A program made the position numbers and the translations under genes. DNA of 64,000 nucleotides from Methylobacterium longum (lineage in GTDB: Bacteria > Pseudomonadota > Alphaproteobacteria > Rhizobiales > Beijerinckiaceae): assembly GCF_022179385.1 (NCBI RefSeq), contig NZ_BPQS01000002.1, positions 266,596 to 330,595 of the forward strand, read 5' to 3'. The notes beneath the pieces were generated by a model, which saw only the letters and a list, made by a program, of their open reading frames with translations, did not search any database and was not told the DNA's origin. The first letter of the stretch is position 1. Each line of letters starts with the position of its first letter. Of the stretch, positions 37,559 through 45,648 are shown one piece after another.

Positions 37559-38322
37559 GCGCCGGTTCGTCGCCCCGCCGCATCCTCGTCACGGGGGGCG
37601 CCACCGGAATCGGTGCGGCGATCGTCCGCACCCTCGTGGCCGCCGGATACGATGTCGACTTCACCTACCGGGCGTCGGCCGAGGCCGCGCAGTCACTGCT
37701 GGTGGACCTGCGCGCGGCGCATCCGGAGCGCACCCTCGCGGCCCATCCGATCGACCTCGCCGACAAGGTAGCCCTGGACGGGTTCTGCGAGGTCGCGGAG
37801 GCGGCTGGCTATTACGGCCTCATCCATAACGCGGGACAACCCTGCGACGCCCTGGCGGCCATGCTCGACCAAGAGCGGGCCGAGGCGGCCATGCAGGTCA
37901 ACTTCTTCTCGCTGACCCGTCTCGCCAAGGCGCTGGTGCGCGAGATGGTCCGGACGCGCACCGGCCGGATCGTGGCGATCGGGTCGGTCGCGGCCCTGCG
38001 GGGCAATGCCGGCAATGCCGCCTACGCGGCGACGAAGGGCGCGCTGATCGCCTATTGCCGGACGCTCGCGGTGGAATCGGCCAAGCGCGGCGTGACCGTC
38101 AACGTGATCGCGCCCGGCTTCGTCGACACCGCCATGATGGCGCGTTACGCCGGTCACCGGGACGGCATGGAGCGGCAGATTCCCGCCGGCCGGTTTGCCC
38201 GCCCCGAGGACGTCGCCGCGCTCACCGCCTTCCTGATGGGCGAGGGGGCCTCCTACATTACCGGAACCGTACTGCCCGTGGACGGCGGCCTGACCGCCAT
38301 GATGGGCGTGCACCGGACCTGA
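37555..38322 (+). CDS. 3-oxoacyl-ACP reductase-like SDR (FabG family)
   Basis: A 255-residue short-chain dehydrogenase. The NAD(P)H-binding TGGATGIG is at residues 13-20. The catalytic Ser-Tyr-Lys set is in IGSVAALRG and AAYAATKGAL, and the tail has TGTVLPVDGGLTAMMG, the usual FabG ending. It starts by GTG overlapping the ketosynthase stop, so the two proteins are made together and probably act as condensing and reducing steps on the same ACP-bound chain. Confidence 0.9.
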   Translation: MSAGSSPRRILVTGGATGIGAAIVRTLVAAGYDVDFTYRASAEAAQSLLVDLRAAHPERTLAAHPIDLADKVALDGFCEVAEAAGYYGLIHNAGQPCDALAAMLDQERAEAAMQVNFFSLTRLAKALVREMVRTRTGRIVAIGSVAALRGNAGNAAYAATKGALIAYCRTLAVESAKRGVTVNVIAPGFVDTAMMARYAGHRDGMERQIPAGRFARPEDVAALTAFLMGEGASYITGTVLPVDGGLTAMMGVHRT

Positions 38323-38354
38323 CGGCGATGCCCTCGAACCGGACGATCCCGCCG

Positions 38355-38639
38355 ATGCGCGCCAGCCTCGCCCTTTCCGCCGTCTGCCTCGCGGCGCTCC
38401 TCGTCCCGGAGCAGGTCCGGGCCGAGCCGGAGCGCTACCGGATCTCGGGCCTGCCGCCCGGCGAGCCTTTGAGCATCCGCGCGGAACCTGACCCCGCGGC
38501 CGAGCAGATCGGTGAGATCCGCTCCCGGGCCCTGGTGTTCGGATGCACCAACGACACGCCGAGCCGCACGACCTGGTGCCGGGTCAAGGCCGGCCGGGTC
38601 CTGGGCTGGGCGCGGCGACGGTACCTCGCACCGGATTGA
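38355..38639 (+). CDS. Small secreted SH3-domain protein
   Basis: A 94-residue protein with a signal peptide (MRASLALSAVCLAALLVPEQVRA) and one bacterial SH3-like domain (GEPLSIRAEPDPAAEQIGEIRSRAL, RTTWCRVKAGRVLGWARRRYLAPD). Such domains bind peptidoglycan or proteins in the envelope. Two Cys may form a disulfide. The start 38328 is an alternative giving nine more residues. It sits inside the fatty-acid gene run, 11 bases before the dehydrogenase gene, which is unusual. Confidence 0.75.
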   Translation: MRASLALSAVCLAALLVPEQVRAEPERYRISGLPPGEPLSIRAEPDPAAEQIGEIRSRALVFGCTNDTPSRTTWCRVKAGRVLGWARRRYLAPD

Positions 38640-38650
38640 GTGGAGCATCG

Positions 38651-39673
38651 ATGCAAGCCCTCCAGCTGTTCGGCGACCGCGACCTGCGCCTCACGGAGAT
38701 CGAGCCTCCGCCCGCACCCGGCCCCGGCGAGATCCGGATCCGCATCCGCGCCGTCGGCCTCAATTTCATCGACGTCTGGGGCTTCCGCGGCATGGCCTTC
38801 GCCAAGCGGAAGTTGCCCCTCATCGTGGGGGCGGAAGCCGCAGGCGTCGTCGAAACCTTGGGGGAAGGCGTTGCCGGCCTCGCCGTCGGTGATCCGGTCG
38901 TGCCTTACGGGGCGATGACCTGCGGTCGGTGCCGGGCCTGCCGCGAGGGTCGCGACAACCTCTGCGAGGACGTCTCGGGCGTAATGGGCTTTCACCTCGA
39001 CGGCTTCGCCCGCGAACTCGTGACGCTGCCGGCGCGCCTCGTCGTCAGGGTGCCGGAGGGGGTCCACGCCACCGATGCGGCCTGCGCGGGCATCGCCTTC
39101 GGGACCGTCCAGCACATGCTGTTCGACAATGCCCGCCTGGAGCCCGGCGAGAGCGTGCTGGTCCATGCCGGCGGCTCCGGGATCGGCACCGCGGCGATCC
39201 GCATGGCCAAGGCGATCGGCTGCACCGTCTACGCCACCGTCGGCGACGACGAGAAAGGCCGCAAGGCCGCCGAACTCGGCGCCGACCACGTCATCAACTA
39301 CCGCACCGAACGGTTCGAGGGCGAGGTGCGGCGGCTGACGAAGCGCAAGGGTGTCGACGTGGTCTTCGAGCATGTCGGCGCCGACACCTGGAACGGCTCC
39401 CTGCTGTGCCTCAAGCGCGGCGGTCGCCTCGTCACCTGCGGATCGACCTCCGGCGTCTCGGCGACCATGAACCTGATGCAGCTGTTCCAGCAGCAATACC
39501 GCATCACCGGCTCCTTCGGTTGCTCCCTCGCCAATATCGGCCAATCCCTCGACAAGATGGCCGCCGGCATTCGGCCCGTGGTCGATACCGTCTACCCGCT
39601 GGCCGATTTCGCAGAGGGACTGGAGCGCCTCGAGTCGCGCCGCGTCTTCGGCAAGATCCTGGTCAGCCTGTAG
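38651..39673 (+). CDS. Zinc-type alcohol dehydrogenase/quinone oxidoreductase of the VLCFA cluster (adh2XL-like)
   Basis: A 340-residue medium-chain dehydrogenase. The GroES-like half includes GAEAAGVVETLGEGVAGLAVGD and a structural zinc motif with four cysteines (CGRCRACREGRDNLCED). The nucleotide-binding half has VLVHAGGSGIGTAAIRMAKAIG. It lies immediately before the lipid A acyltransferase gene, as adh2XL does before lpxXL in Rhizobium. The exact step in VLCFA synthesis is not firmly established even there. ATG 38651 was chosen over extensions upstream, which overlap the SH3 gene. Confidence 0.85.
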   Translation: MQALQLFGDRDLRLTEIEPPPAPGPGEIRIRIRAVGLNFIDVWGFRGMAFAKRKLPLIVGAEAAGVVETLGEGVAGLAVGDPVVPYGAMTCGRCRACREGRDNLCEDVSGVMGFHLDGFARELVTLPARLVVRVPEGVHATDAACAGIAFGTVQHMLFDNARLEPGESVLVHAGGSGIGTAAIRMAKAIGCTVYATVGDDEKGRKAAELGADHVINYRTERFEGEVRRLTKRKGVDVVFEHVGADTWNGSLLCLKRGGRLVTCGSTSGVSATMNLMQLFQQQYRITGSFGCSLANIGQSLDKMAAGIRPVVDTVYPLADFAEGLERLESRRVFGKILVSL

Positions 39674-39795
39674 GCGGCCGGCGCTTCGGACGGGACCCGT
39701 TTTGCGGCGCACATTTCGCGCCGCGGGAAACATGGCTTAAGCTTCGCCTTGCGGGTGCATCGGGGGGGCCGCCCGTACTGACCCGGGAAACGATT

Positions 39796-40812
39796 GTGCT
39801 GCGTCTCGCCCTCCTCCTGAAACGGTCGTACCCACGCCTTGCGGGGTTCGCCATGATCCCGCTGATCCGGGCGCTGGTCTGGCTCGCGCGTGCCCTGGGT
39901 CCGGCGCGGTCCACGGCACTCGGCGCCGCGATCCTGCGCGCGATCGGGCCGCTCCTGCCCGCGCACCGCACCGCGCTGGCAAATCTGCGGGCCGCCTTCC
40001 CCGACATGCCGGAGGCGGAGCGGCGGAAGATCGCCCTCGAAGCCTGGGACAATCTCGGGCGGACGGGCGCCGAATACGCCCATCTCGACAGCCTGTTCGA
40101 CTACGATCCCGAAGCCACCGGGCCGTTGCGGACGGACATTTCCGGCATCGAGCACTTCGTCGCCCTGCGCGACGACGGCCAGCCGGGGCTGATCTTCTCG
40201 GCCCATCTGGCGAACTGGGAGCTTCCGGCGATCTGCGCGGCCCGCTTCGGGTTGGACGCGACGGCCGTGTTCCGGCCGCCGAACAACCCGGCGGCCGCAC
40301 GCCTCCTGCAGGAGGTCCGCCGACGGTCCATGGGCGGCCTCGCGGCGTCGAAGCCGGGCGCCGTCTTCGCCATGCGCGACGTGGTGGAGAACGGCGGCCA
40401 CCTCGGCCAGTTGATCGACCAGCACTTCACCCGCGGCGTCGTGGTGGAGTTCCTCGGTCGCCCCTGCTTGGCCAACCCGCTCCTCGCCAAGCTCGCCCGG
40501 CACTACGAATGTCCCGTTCACGGGGTCCGCGTCGTGCGCCTGCCGGAAGGCCGTTTCCGGCTCGACCTGACGCCGCCGCTCGATCTGCCGCGGACCGCCG
40601 ATGGGACCATCGACGTGACCGGCGCCATGCAGGCCATGACGACCGTCGTCGAGGGCTGGGTGCGCGAGAACCCGGGCCAGTGGCTCTGGATGCATCGCCG
40701 GTGGCGCCCGGACATGCTGCCCAAGCCCCGGTCGCCGTCCGCGGGATCTCAACCCGTGGTGGAAAGCTCTCAAGCCAACGTGATTTCACAGACGGCGTCC
40801 CAGACGCTCTGA
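39796..40812 (+). CDS. lpxXL: Lipid A acyltransferase LpxXL-like
   Basis: A 338-residue inner-membrane acyltransferase of the LpxL/HtrB family. The catalytic H-x4-E motif is HLANWE, with an N-terminal hydrophobic anchor (IPLIRALVWLARALGP) and the late motif GQWLWMHRRWR. In rhizobia LpxXL transfers the 27-hydroxyoctacosanoyl chain from AcpXL to lipid A. The assignment to XL rather than plain LpxL rests on the neighbouring dehydrogenase and ketosynthase. The start is GTG 39796, since no ATG precedes the conserved region, and the tail of about 25 residues is Ser/Gln-rich. Confidence 0.8.
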   Translation: MLRLALLLKRSYPRLAGFAMIPLIRALVWLARALGPARSTALGAAILRAIGPLLPAHRTALANLRAAFPDMPEAERRKIALEAWDNLGRTGAEYAHLDSLFDYDPEATGPLRTDISGIEHFVALRDDGQPGLIFSAHLANWELPAICAARFGLDATAVFRPPNNPAAARLLQEVRRRSMGGLAASKPGAVFAMRDVVENGGHLGQLIDQHFTRGVVVEFLGRPCLANPLLAKLARHYECPVHGVRVVRLPEGRFRLDLTPPLDLPRTADGTIDVTGAMQAMTTVVEGWVRENPGQWLWMHRRWRPDMLPKPRSPSAGSQPVVESSQANVISQTASQTL

Positions 40813-40819
40813 TGGCGCG

Positions 40820-41587
40820 ATGACGCCCCGGCACCACGCCCGATTCCGGGAACGCCGCGCGCTCTGCGCAGCCTTGCTGCTCTGGAGCTTCCTGACCGGT
40901 TCGGCGGCACGGGCCGAACCGGTTCGCGCCGTCGTGGAATTGTTCACCAGCCAGGGATGCGGCGCCTGCCGCACCGCCGAGCCGGTGCTGCGGGAGCTCG
41001 CCCGGCAGCCCGGAGTGATCGCCCTGACCCTGCCGGTGACCTACTGGGATTATCTCGGCTGGAAGGACACCCTGGCGTCGCGCCCGCTCACCGACCGTCA
41101 GCGCGCCTACGCGCGCGGCCGCGGTGCCCGCCAGGTCTTCACCCCGCAGATCGTGGTCGACGGCAGCGGCTTCGCGGTGGGGTCGGACAAGTCCGCCCTC
41201 GATCGCCTCCTCCGAGAGGCTGCGCAGCACGGCGGCCTGCCGGTTCCCGTGCGCAGCGAACGGCGGGGCGACCGGATCCTGGTCGAGATCGGGGCGATGC
41301 CGGAGGCCCGGGGCGATCTGCGCGGCGACGTCTGGCTGATCCCGATCCTGCGCAGCCGGTCGATCGCGATCCAGGCCGGTGAGAATGGCGGACGGACGGC
41401 GACCTACGTCAACGTGGTGCGCGGCATGCAGCGCCTGGGGACCTGGACCGGACAGGCCCTGCGCTTCGACGTGCCCGGGATCCAGACGGAGACCGGCGAT
41501 GCGGATAGCTGGGTCGTGCTGCTCCAGGGCACGGCTGACGGCCGGCCCGGGCGCATCTTCGGAGCGGCCAAGGGACCGGGACTCTAG
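40820..41587 (+). CDS. DUF1223 secreted thioredoxin-like protein
   Basis: A 255-residue protein with an N-terminal export signal (RRALCAALLLWSFLTGSAARA). The DUF1223 domain opens VVELFTSQGCGACRTAEPVL, containing a CxxC of thioredoxin type, and continues ALTLPVTYWDYLGWKDTLA and VFTPQIVVDG. A periplasmic thiol-redox role is inferred; the family has no established reaction. It starts 7 bases after lpxXL and may be cotranscribed with it. Confidence 0.88.
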   Translation: MTPRHHARFRERRALCAALLLWSFLTGSAARAEPVRAVVELFTSQGCGACRTAEPVLRELARQPGVIALTLPVTYWDYLGWKDTLASRPLTDRQRAYARGRGARQVFTPQIVVDGSGFAVGSDKSALDRLLREAAQHGGLPVPVRSERRGDRILVEIGAMPEARGDLRGDVWLIPILRSRSIAIQAGENGGRTATYVNVVRGMQRLGTWTGQALRFDVPGIQTETGDADSWVVLLQGTADGRPGRIFGAAKGPGL

Positions 41588-41611
41588 CGTCCGGTTTCCC
41601 GGCCATTCGGG

Positions 41612-41833
41612 CTACGTGAGGGTGATCGGGTCGATCGGCCGGCGGCCCTCCGTCTCGCGGCGCGCGTTCGATTCGCGGGCCAGCTCCGCCAGCCGCGCGT
41701 CCAGGCGCTCGGACGCACGGCCGACGAGCGCGATGGCCGCGTCGATCGCGCCGCTGACCAACGCGGCGCCGCCAACGACGCCTGTGACGACGGCACGCTC
41801 GACGGCACGTCCGACTCGATGAACAATCCGCAT
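41612..41833 (-). CDS. Small putative membrane-associated protein, function unknown
   Basis: A possible 73-residue protein MRIVHRVGRAVERAVVTGVVGGA followed by a continued hydrophobic stretch and a charged helix (RASERLDARLAELARESNARR). The amphipathic/hydrophobic N-terminus and charged C-terminus look natural. The gene is convergent with the DUF1223 gene. No homologue family is recognised, and the high G+C makes spurious frames common, so confidence is moderate. Confidence 0.45.
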   Translation of the reverse strand: MRIVHRVGRAVERAVVTGVVGGAALVSGAIDAAIALVGRASERLDARLAELARESNARRETEGRRPIDPITLT

Positions 41834-42086
41834 GGGTTGGGGCTCGTGAAGAAGCGGCGCTCGCTGCGCCATCGGCCGGGCAGTTAGGGCCGCTCCGCCG
41901 CGGCTGGATGGGGCTGAAAGCGGCACCGTCCTGAGCGCCTCGCGTGGAACCTTCCGAAATCCAGGGGCGCGAGGCCGATCGGCCGGATGCACGCGCCGCC
42001 TGCGGGCCGAACTTCAGGGAGCGCCGGCTCGTTGCATCCTCGGCCGTCCCGCGTCCCGCGGGGACGAACCTCAGCGAGGGCCGGTC

Positions 42087-42815
42087 ATGCGGCGGCGCCA
42101 TCTCCTGTCCGGGCTCGTCTCCGGGATGCTCGCCGCCCTGTCGCCGACCGGCCGGCGTGCGCGGGCCGCCGATCCGACCGTCGACGTCCTGCTGGTTCTC
42201 GCGGCCGACGTGTCCCTGAGCATCACCGAGGCCCGCTTCGATCTCGAACGCCGGGGCTACGCCGAGGCGTTCAGCGATCCGCGCGTCCTGCGTGCCATCG
42301 CGGAAGGTCCGCAGGGGCGCATCGGCGTCGCGCTGTTCGATTGGGCCAGTCCCGGGGAGCAGCGGATCGCGGTCGACTGGATGGTCATCGCCAACGGGGT
42401 GGACGCGGGCGTGTTCGCGGCCAGACTGGCCGCCGCACCGCGTCCGTTCTACGGCCGCACGGCCATCGGTTCGGCCATCGGCTTCGCCACGGCCCTGCTG
42501 GCGCGGGCGCCGTTCCAGGGGGATCGCCGGGTCATCGACATCTCCGGTGACGGCACCGGCAACGCGGGCGGTCCGATCGCTGCGGCCCGCGAGGCCGCGG
42601 TGGCGGCGGGCGCCACGATCAACGGCATCGTCATCCTCACCGATCCCGAGGGTATGCCGGGCTTCCTGAGAGACCACACCAACCCGGCAGGGGGACTGGC
42701 AGCGTACTACCGGACCGTGGTGATCGGCGGGGCGGGTGCCTTCGTGATGAGTGCGGCGAGCTTCGAGGCCTTCGGACGTGCCCTGATCGCCAAGCTGGTG
42801 CGCGAGATCTCCTGA
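42087..42815 (+). CDS. DUF1194 exported von Willebrand-A-like protein
   Basis: A 242-residue protein with an RR-containing leader (MRRRHLLSGLVSGML), possibly a Tat or Sec signal. The DUF1194 domain is VWA-like: the MIDAS-type start VLLVLAADVSLSITEARFDLER has an altered metal motif (ADVSLS in place of DxSxS). Further blocks are GRTAIGSAIGFATALL and VIDISGDGTGNAGG. Function is unknown. Such proteins are abundant in Hyphomicrobiales and Rhodobacterales. It precedes the M81 gene by 35 bp in the same direction. Confidence 0.88.
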   Translation: MRRRHLLSGLVSGMLAALSPTGRRARAADPTVDVLLVLAADVSLSITEARFDLERRGYAEAFSDPRVLRAIAEGPQGRIGVALFDWASPGEQRIAVDWMVIANGVDAGVFAARLAAAPRPFYGRTAIGSAIGFATALLARAPFQGDRRVIDISGDGTGNAGGPIAAAREAAVAAGATINGIVILTDPEGMPGFLRDHTNPAGGLAAYYRTVVIGGAGAFVMSAASFEAFGRALIAKLVREIS

Positions 42816-42850
42816 TTGCCCGTTCGAGAATCCAGAGGAGGGTTCCGCCG

Positions 42851-44365
42851 ATGCGCCTTGCCGTGCTCCAGTTCACGCACGAGACCGTGACGTTCCTGCC
42901 CAACGACACGACCCGCGAGGACTTCACCTATCCGGGCTCGCCGGCCTCCGGGCCGGATCTCCTCGCGACCGACCCGAAGGGCTATATGGGCGGATTCGTG
43001 CAGGTGGCGGGCGAGCATCGGGGCGTCGAGCTCGTGGGCATTGCGTCTCCGCTCTGGCCGCGCACCGGCACCGCCTCGGGCTGGATCACCGCGGACGCCT
43101 ACGCACACTTCGTCCACGCCATGCTGGCGGAGTTGCGGGAGCAGGGGCCCGTCGACGGCGTCTACATGGCGCTTCACGGCGCGATGGCCGTGCGCGGCGT
43201 GCCCCGCCCGGAGGCCGACCTCGCCCGGCAGGTCCGCGAAGCCGTCGGCCAGCAGGCGGTGATCGCCGCGACCTTCGACCTCCACGGCAACGAGGATGCC
43301 GCCTTCCTCGATCACGCCGACATGTCCTTCGCGGTGAAGTACTTCCCTCACTACGACGGCCATCTTCAGGGACAGCGAGCCGCCCGCATGCTGATCCGGG
43401 CCGTGCGCGGCGACTACCGGCCGGCGCATCGGACTCTCAAGGTCCCGATCCTCTCACCCACCGTCGCGCAATGGACCGGCGCACCGCCGTGGTCCGACCT
43501 CGTTCAGCGGGCGCTCGTGTGGGAGGCCCGCGAGCCGGACCTGTTCGTCAACGTCTTCTTCGGTTTCCCATGGGGTGACGCACCGGACGGCGGCATGACC
43601 GTCCAGACGACGACGAATGGCGATCCGGGCCTCGCCGCCCGGGCGGCGCAGGACATCGCCGCCTTCGCGTGGCGCAACCGCAAGGCCTTGGTGGCCGCGG
43701 CCGAGATCCACACCATCGCGGACGGGGTGCGGCTGGCCCGGGAGGCGGTCGCCGATGGCGCGACCCCGATCGTCCTGGCCGATCACAGCGACCGGTCCGG
43801 GCAGGCCACGTGGCTGCTGCGCGAAATCCTGGCGCAAGGGCTCGGTCGCTGCCTCGTGGCGACCATCGCGTCGGCGGAGACGATCGCGGCCCTCGTCGCC
43901 CGCGGCGCCGGACCCGACGACCCCTTCGACGCGGCGGTCGGGGGCGGCGCCGACCCGTCCGCCGGGGACGCCATCCGGGTCACCGGCACCGTGCTGCGCG
44001 TGGTCGCGGCGCCGGCCCCCGGCGTGGCGGGAAGCGGCGGCAGCGGTGGCCACTGGGTCAGCGTCCGGCTGGCGGCGGGTAACGTTCTGGTGCTCAGCCC
44101 GCAGCTCGCCCAGGTGGTCGAGCCCGCCGAGTTGTGGGGTCTCGGCCTCGACCCGGCCGATTACGACGTGGTGGCGATCAAGTCGCGGGTGCATTTCCGC
44201 CGCGGCTTCGACGACAGCGGCTACGCGCGCACCATCCTGCTGGTCGAACCGCCGGAGCCGTTCCTGGGCACCACGCGGCTCGATCGATTGCCGTACGCCC
44301 ATATGCGGGCCGCCGACTTCTACCCCTACGGGAACCCGCCGGCTCCGGACGGATCCGTCGCGTGA
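42851..44365 (+). CDS. M81-family metallopeptidase (microcystinase MlrC-like)
   Basis: A 504-residue MlrC-type protein. The N-terminal DUF1485 domain begins RLAVLQFTHETVTFLPN. Metal-binding candidates are in YMALHGAMAV, ATFDLHGNEDAA and VKYFPHYDGH. The C-terminal MlrC domain includes PIVLADHSDRSGQATWLLRE, RVTGTVLRV and VAIKSRVHFRRGFDD. MlrC cleaves linear microcystin peptides, but most family members occur in amino acid or small-amide catabolic loci of soil bacteria. Neighbours suggest a hydroxy-acid pathway here. ATG 42851 follows GAGGAGG. Confidence 0.9.
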   Translation: MRLAVLQFTHETVTFLPNDTTREDFTYPGSPASGPDLLATDPKGYMGGFVQVAGEHRGVELVGIASPLWPRTGTASGWITADAYAHFVHAMLAELREQGPVDGVYMALHGAMAVRGVPRPEADLARQVREAVGQQAVIAATFDLHGNEDAAFLDHADMSFAVKYFPHYDGHLQGQRAARMLIRAVRGDYRPAHRTLKVPILSPTVAQWTGAPPWSDLVQRALVWEAREPDLFVNVFFGFPWGDAPDGGMTVQTTTNGDPGLAARAAQDIAAFAWRNRKALVAAAEIHTIADGVRLAREAVADGATPIVLADHSDRSGQATWLLREILAQGLGRCLVATIASAETIAALVARGAGPDDPFDAAVGGGADPSAGDAIRVTGTVLRVVAAPAPGVAGSGGSGGHWVSVRLAAGNVLVLSPQLAQVVEPAELWGLGLDPADYDVVAIKSRVHFRRGFDDSGYARTILLVEPPEPFLGTTRLDRLPYAHMRAADFYPYGNPPAPDGSVA

Positions 44366-44491
44366 TCGCCGGACCGGCCCAGAGACGACAGCTTCCGCCG
44401 GGCGTCACCCCCGGTCCTCGCGCACCGACGCCCGGGGCGCTAGGCTTGGGTCGCACGCGCCCGGCGAGGCGCGGCCCAGGGAGGATGCGGA

Positions 44492-45562
44492 ATGCGGATC
44501 TCAGCCGACCGGCTGTCCGACTATGTGCGGGATATCTTCATGCGGGAGGGGTGCGACGAGGCGGAGGCCGAGCGGATCGGCCGTTTCCTCGTGGCCGCCA
44601 ACCTCACCGGTCACGATAGTCACGGGGTCGTCCGGGTCACCCGCTACGTGGAGTGGCTGCGTACCGGCGAGGTCGAGGCGGGACGCACGCCCGAAATCGT
44701 CACCGATGCGCCGTCCTTCGCGCTCCTCGACGCGCAGTACGGCTTCGGACAGACCGCCGGCCCCTTCGCGACGGATCTCGGCATCGCCAAGGCGAAAGAG
44801 AACGGCGTGGCCGTCGTGGCGCTCCGGCATGCCGGGCATCTCGGCCGCATCGGCGAATGGGCCGAACGTGCGGCGGCAGCCGGCCTCGTTTCGGTTCACT
44901 TCGTCAACGTGGCGGGCAGTCTGCTCGTGGCACCGTTCGGCTCCGTCGAGCGCCGCTTCTCCACCGCGCCGTTCGCCGCCGGTTTCCCGGTGCCCGGCGC
45001 GGAGCCGATCATCCTCGACTTCGCGACCTCGGCGGTGGCCGAGGGCAAGGTGCTGGTGGCGTCCCGGGGCGGCAAGCCCCTGCCGGAGGGTGCGTTGATC
45101 GAGCCCGATGGCCGGCTCAGCGCGGATCCGGCGACCCTGTTCGGCCCGCTCGAGGGCGTGGAACGCGACAATCAGCGCGGTACGGGCGCGATCCGGGCCT
45201 TCGGCGAGCACAAGGGCTCGGGTCTCGCGCTGATGTGCGAGCTTCTGGCCGGTGCACTCACCGGCTCCGGCACGGCCGGCCCCGGCCAGCGGCGAATCTG
45301 CAACGGCATGCTGTCGGTCTACGTGCGGCCGGAGGCCCTCGGCACCGAGGACGTCCTGGCGGCGGAGGCGCGGACCTACCTCGAGTTCTTCAAGGGTGCC
45401 CGGCCGATGCCGGGCGCCGAGGTTCTGCTGCCCGGCGAGCCGGAGCGCCGCATGCGGGCGGAGCGCCTCGCCGAGGGCGTACCGCTGCCCGAGCCCGTGT
45501 GGGAGACGCTGCTGGCAGCGGGCCGGCCGCACGGGCTCGATGGCGACAGCTACCGCACCTGA
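44492..45562 (+). CDS. Ldh-family malate/lactate/ureidoglycolate-type dehydrogenase
   Basis: A 356-residue NAD(P)-dependent 2-hydroxyacid dehydrogenase of the LDH2/MDH2 family. Signatures include LTGHDSHGVVRVTRYV, GVAVVALRHAGHLGRIGEWAE with its catalytic His, LDFATSAVAEGKV and FGEHKGSGLALMCELL. Family substrates include malate, lactate, ureidoglycolate, sulfolactate and delta-1-piperideine-2-carboxylate. The gene is the second of three collinear metabolic genes (M81, Ldh, UxaA-type). Confidence 0.9.
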   Translation: MRISADRLSDYVRDIFMREGCDEAEAERIGRFLVAANLTGHDSHGVVRVTRYVEWLRTGEVEAGRTPEIVTDAPSFALLDAQYGFGQTAGPFATDLGIAKAKENGVAVVALRHAGHLGRIGEWAERAAAAGLVSVHFVNVAGSLLVAPFGSVERRFSTAPFAAGFPVPGAEPIILDFATSAVAEGKVLVASRGGKPLPEGALIEPDGRLSADPATLFGPLEGVERDNQRGTGAIRAFGEHKGSGLALMCELLAGALTGSGTAGPGQRRICNGMLSVYVRPEALGTEDVLAAEARTYLEFFKGARPMPGAEVLLPGEPERRMRAERLAEGVPLPEPVWETLLAAGRPHGLDGDSYRT

Positions 45563-45648
45563 GCGGAGGCCGCCCGGTTCCAAGCCCCGGCGCCGTCATC
45601 GTTCGGATCGCGAGCGGCACCGCGCTCACGGATCGCAAGGAGAACTCG

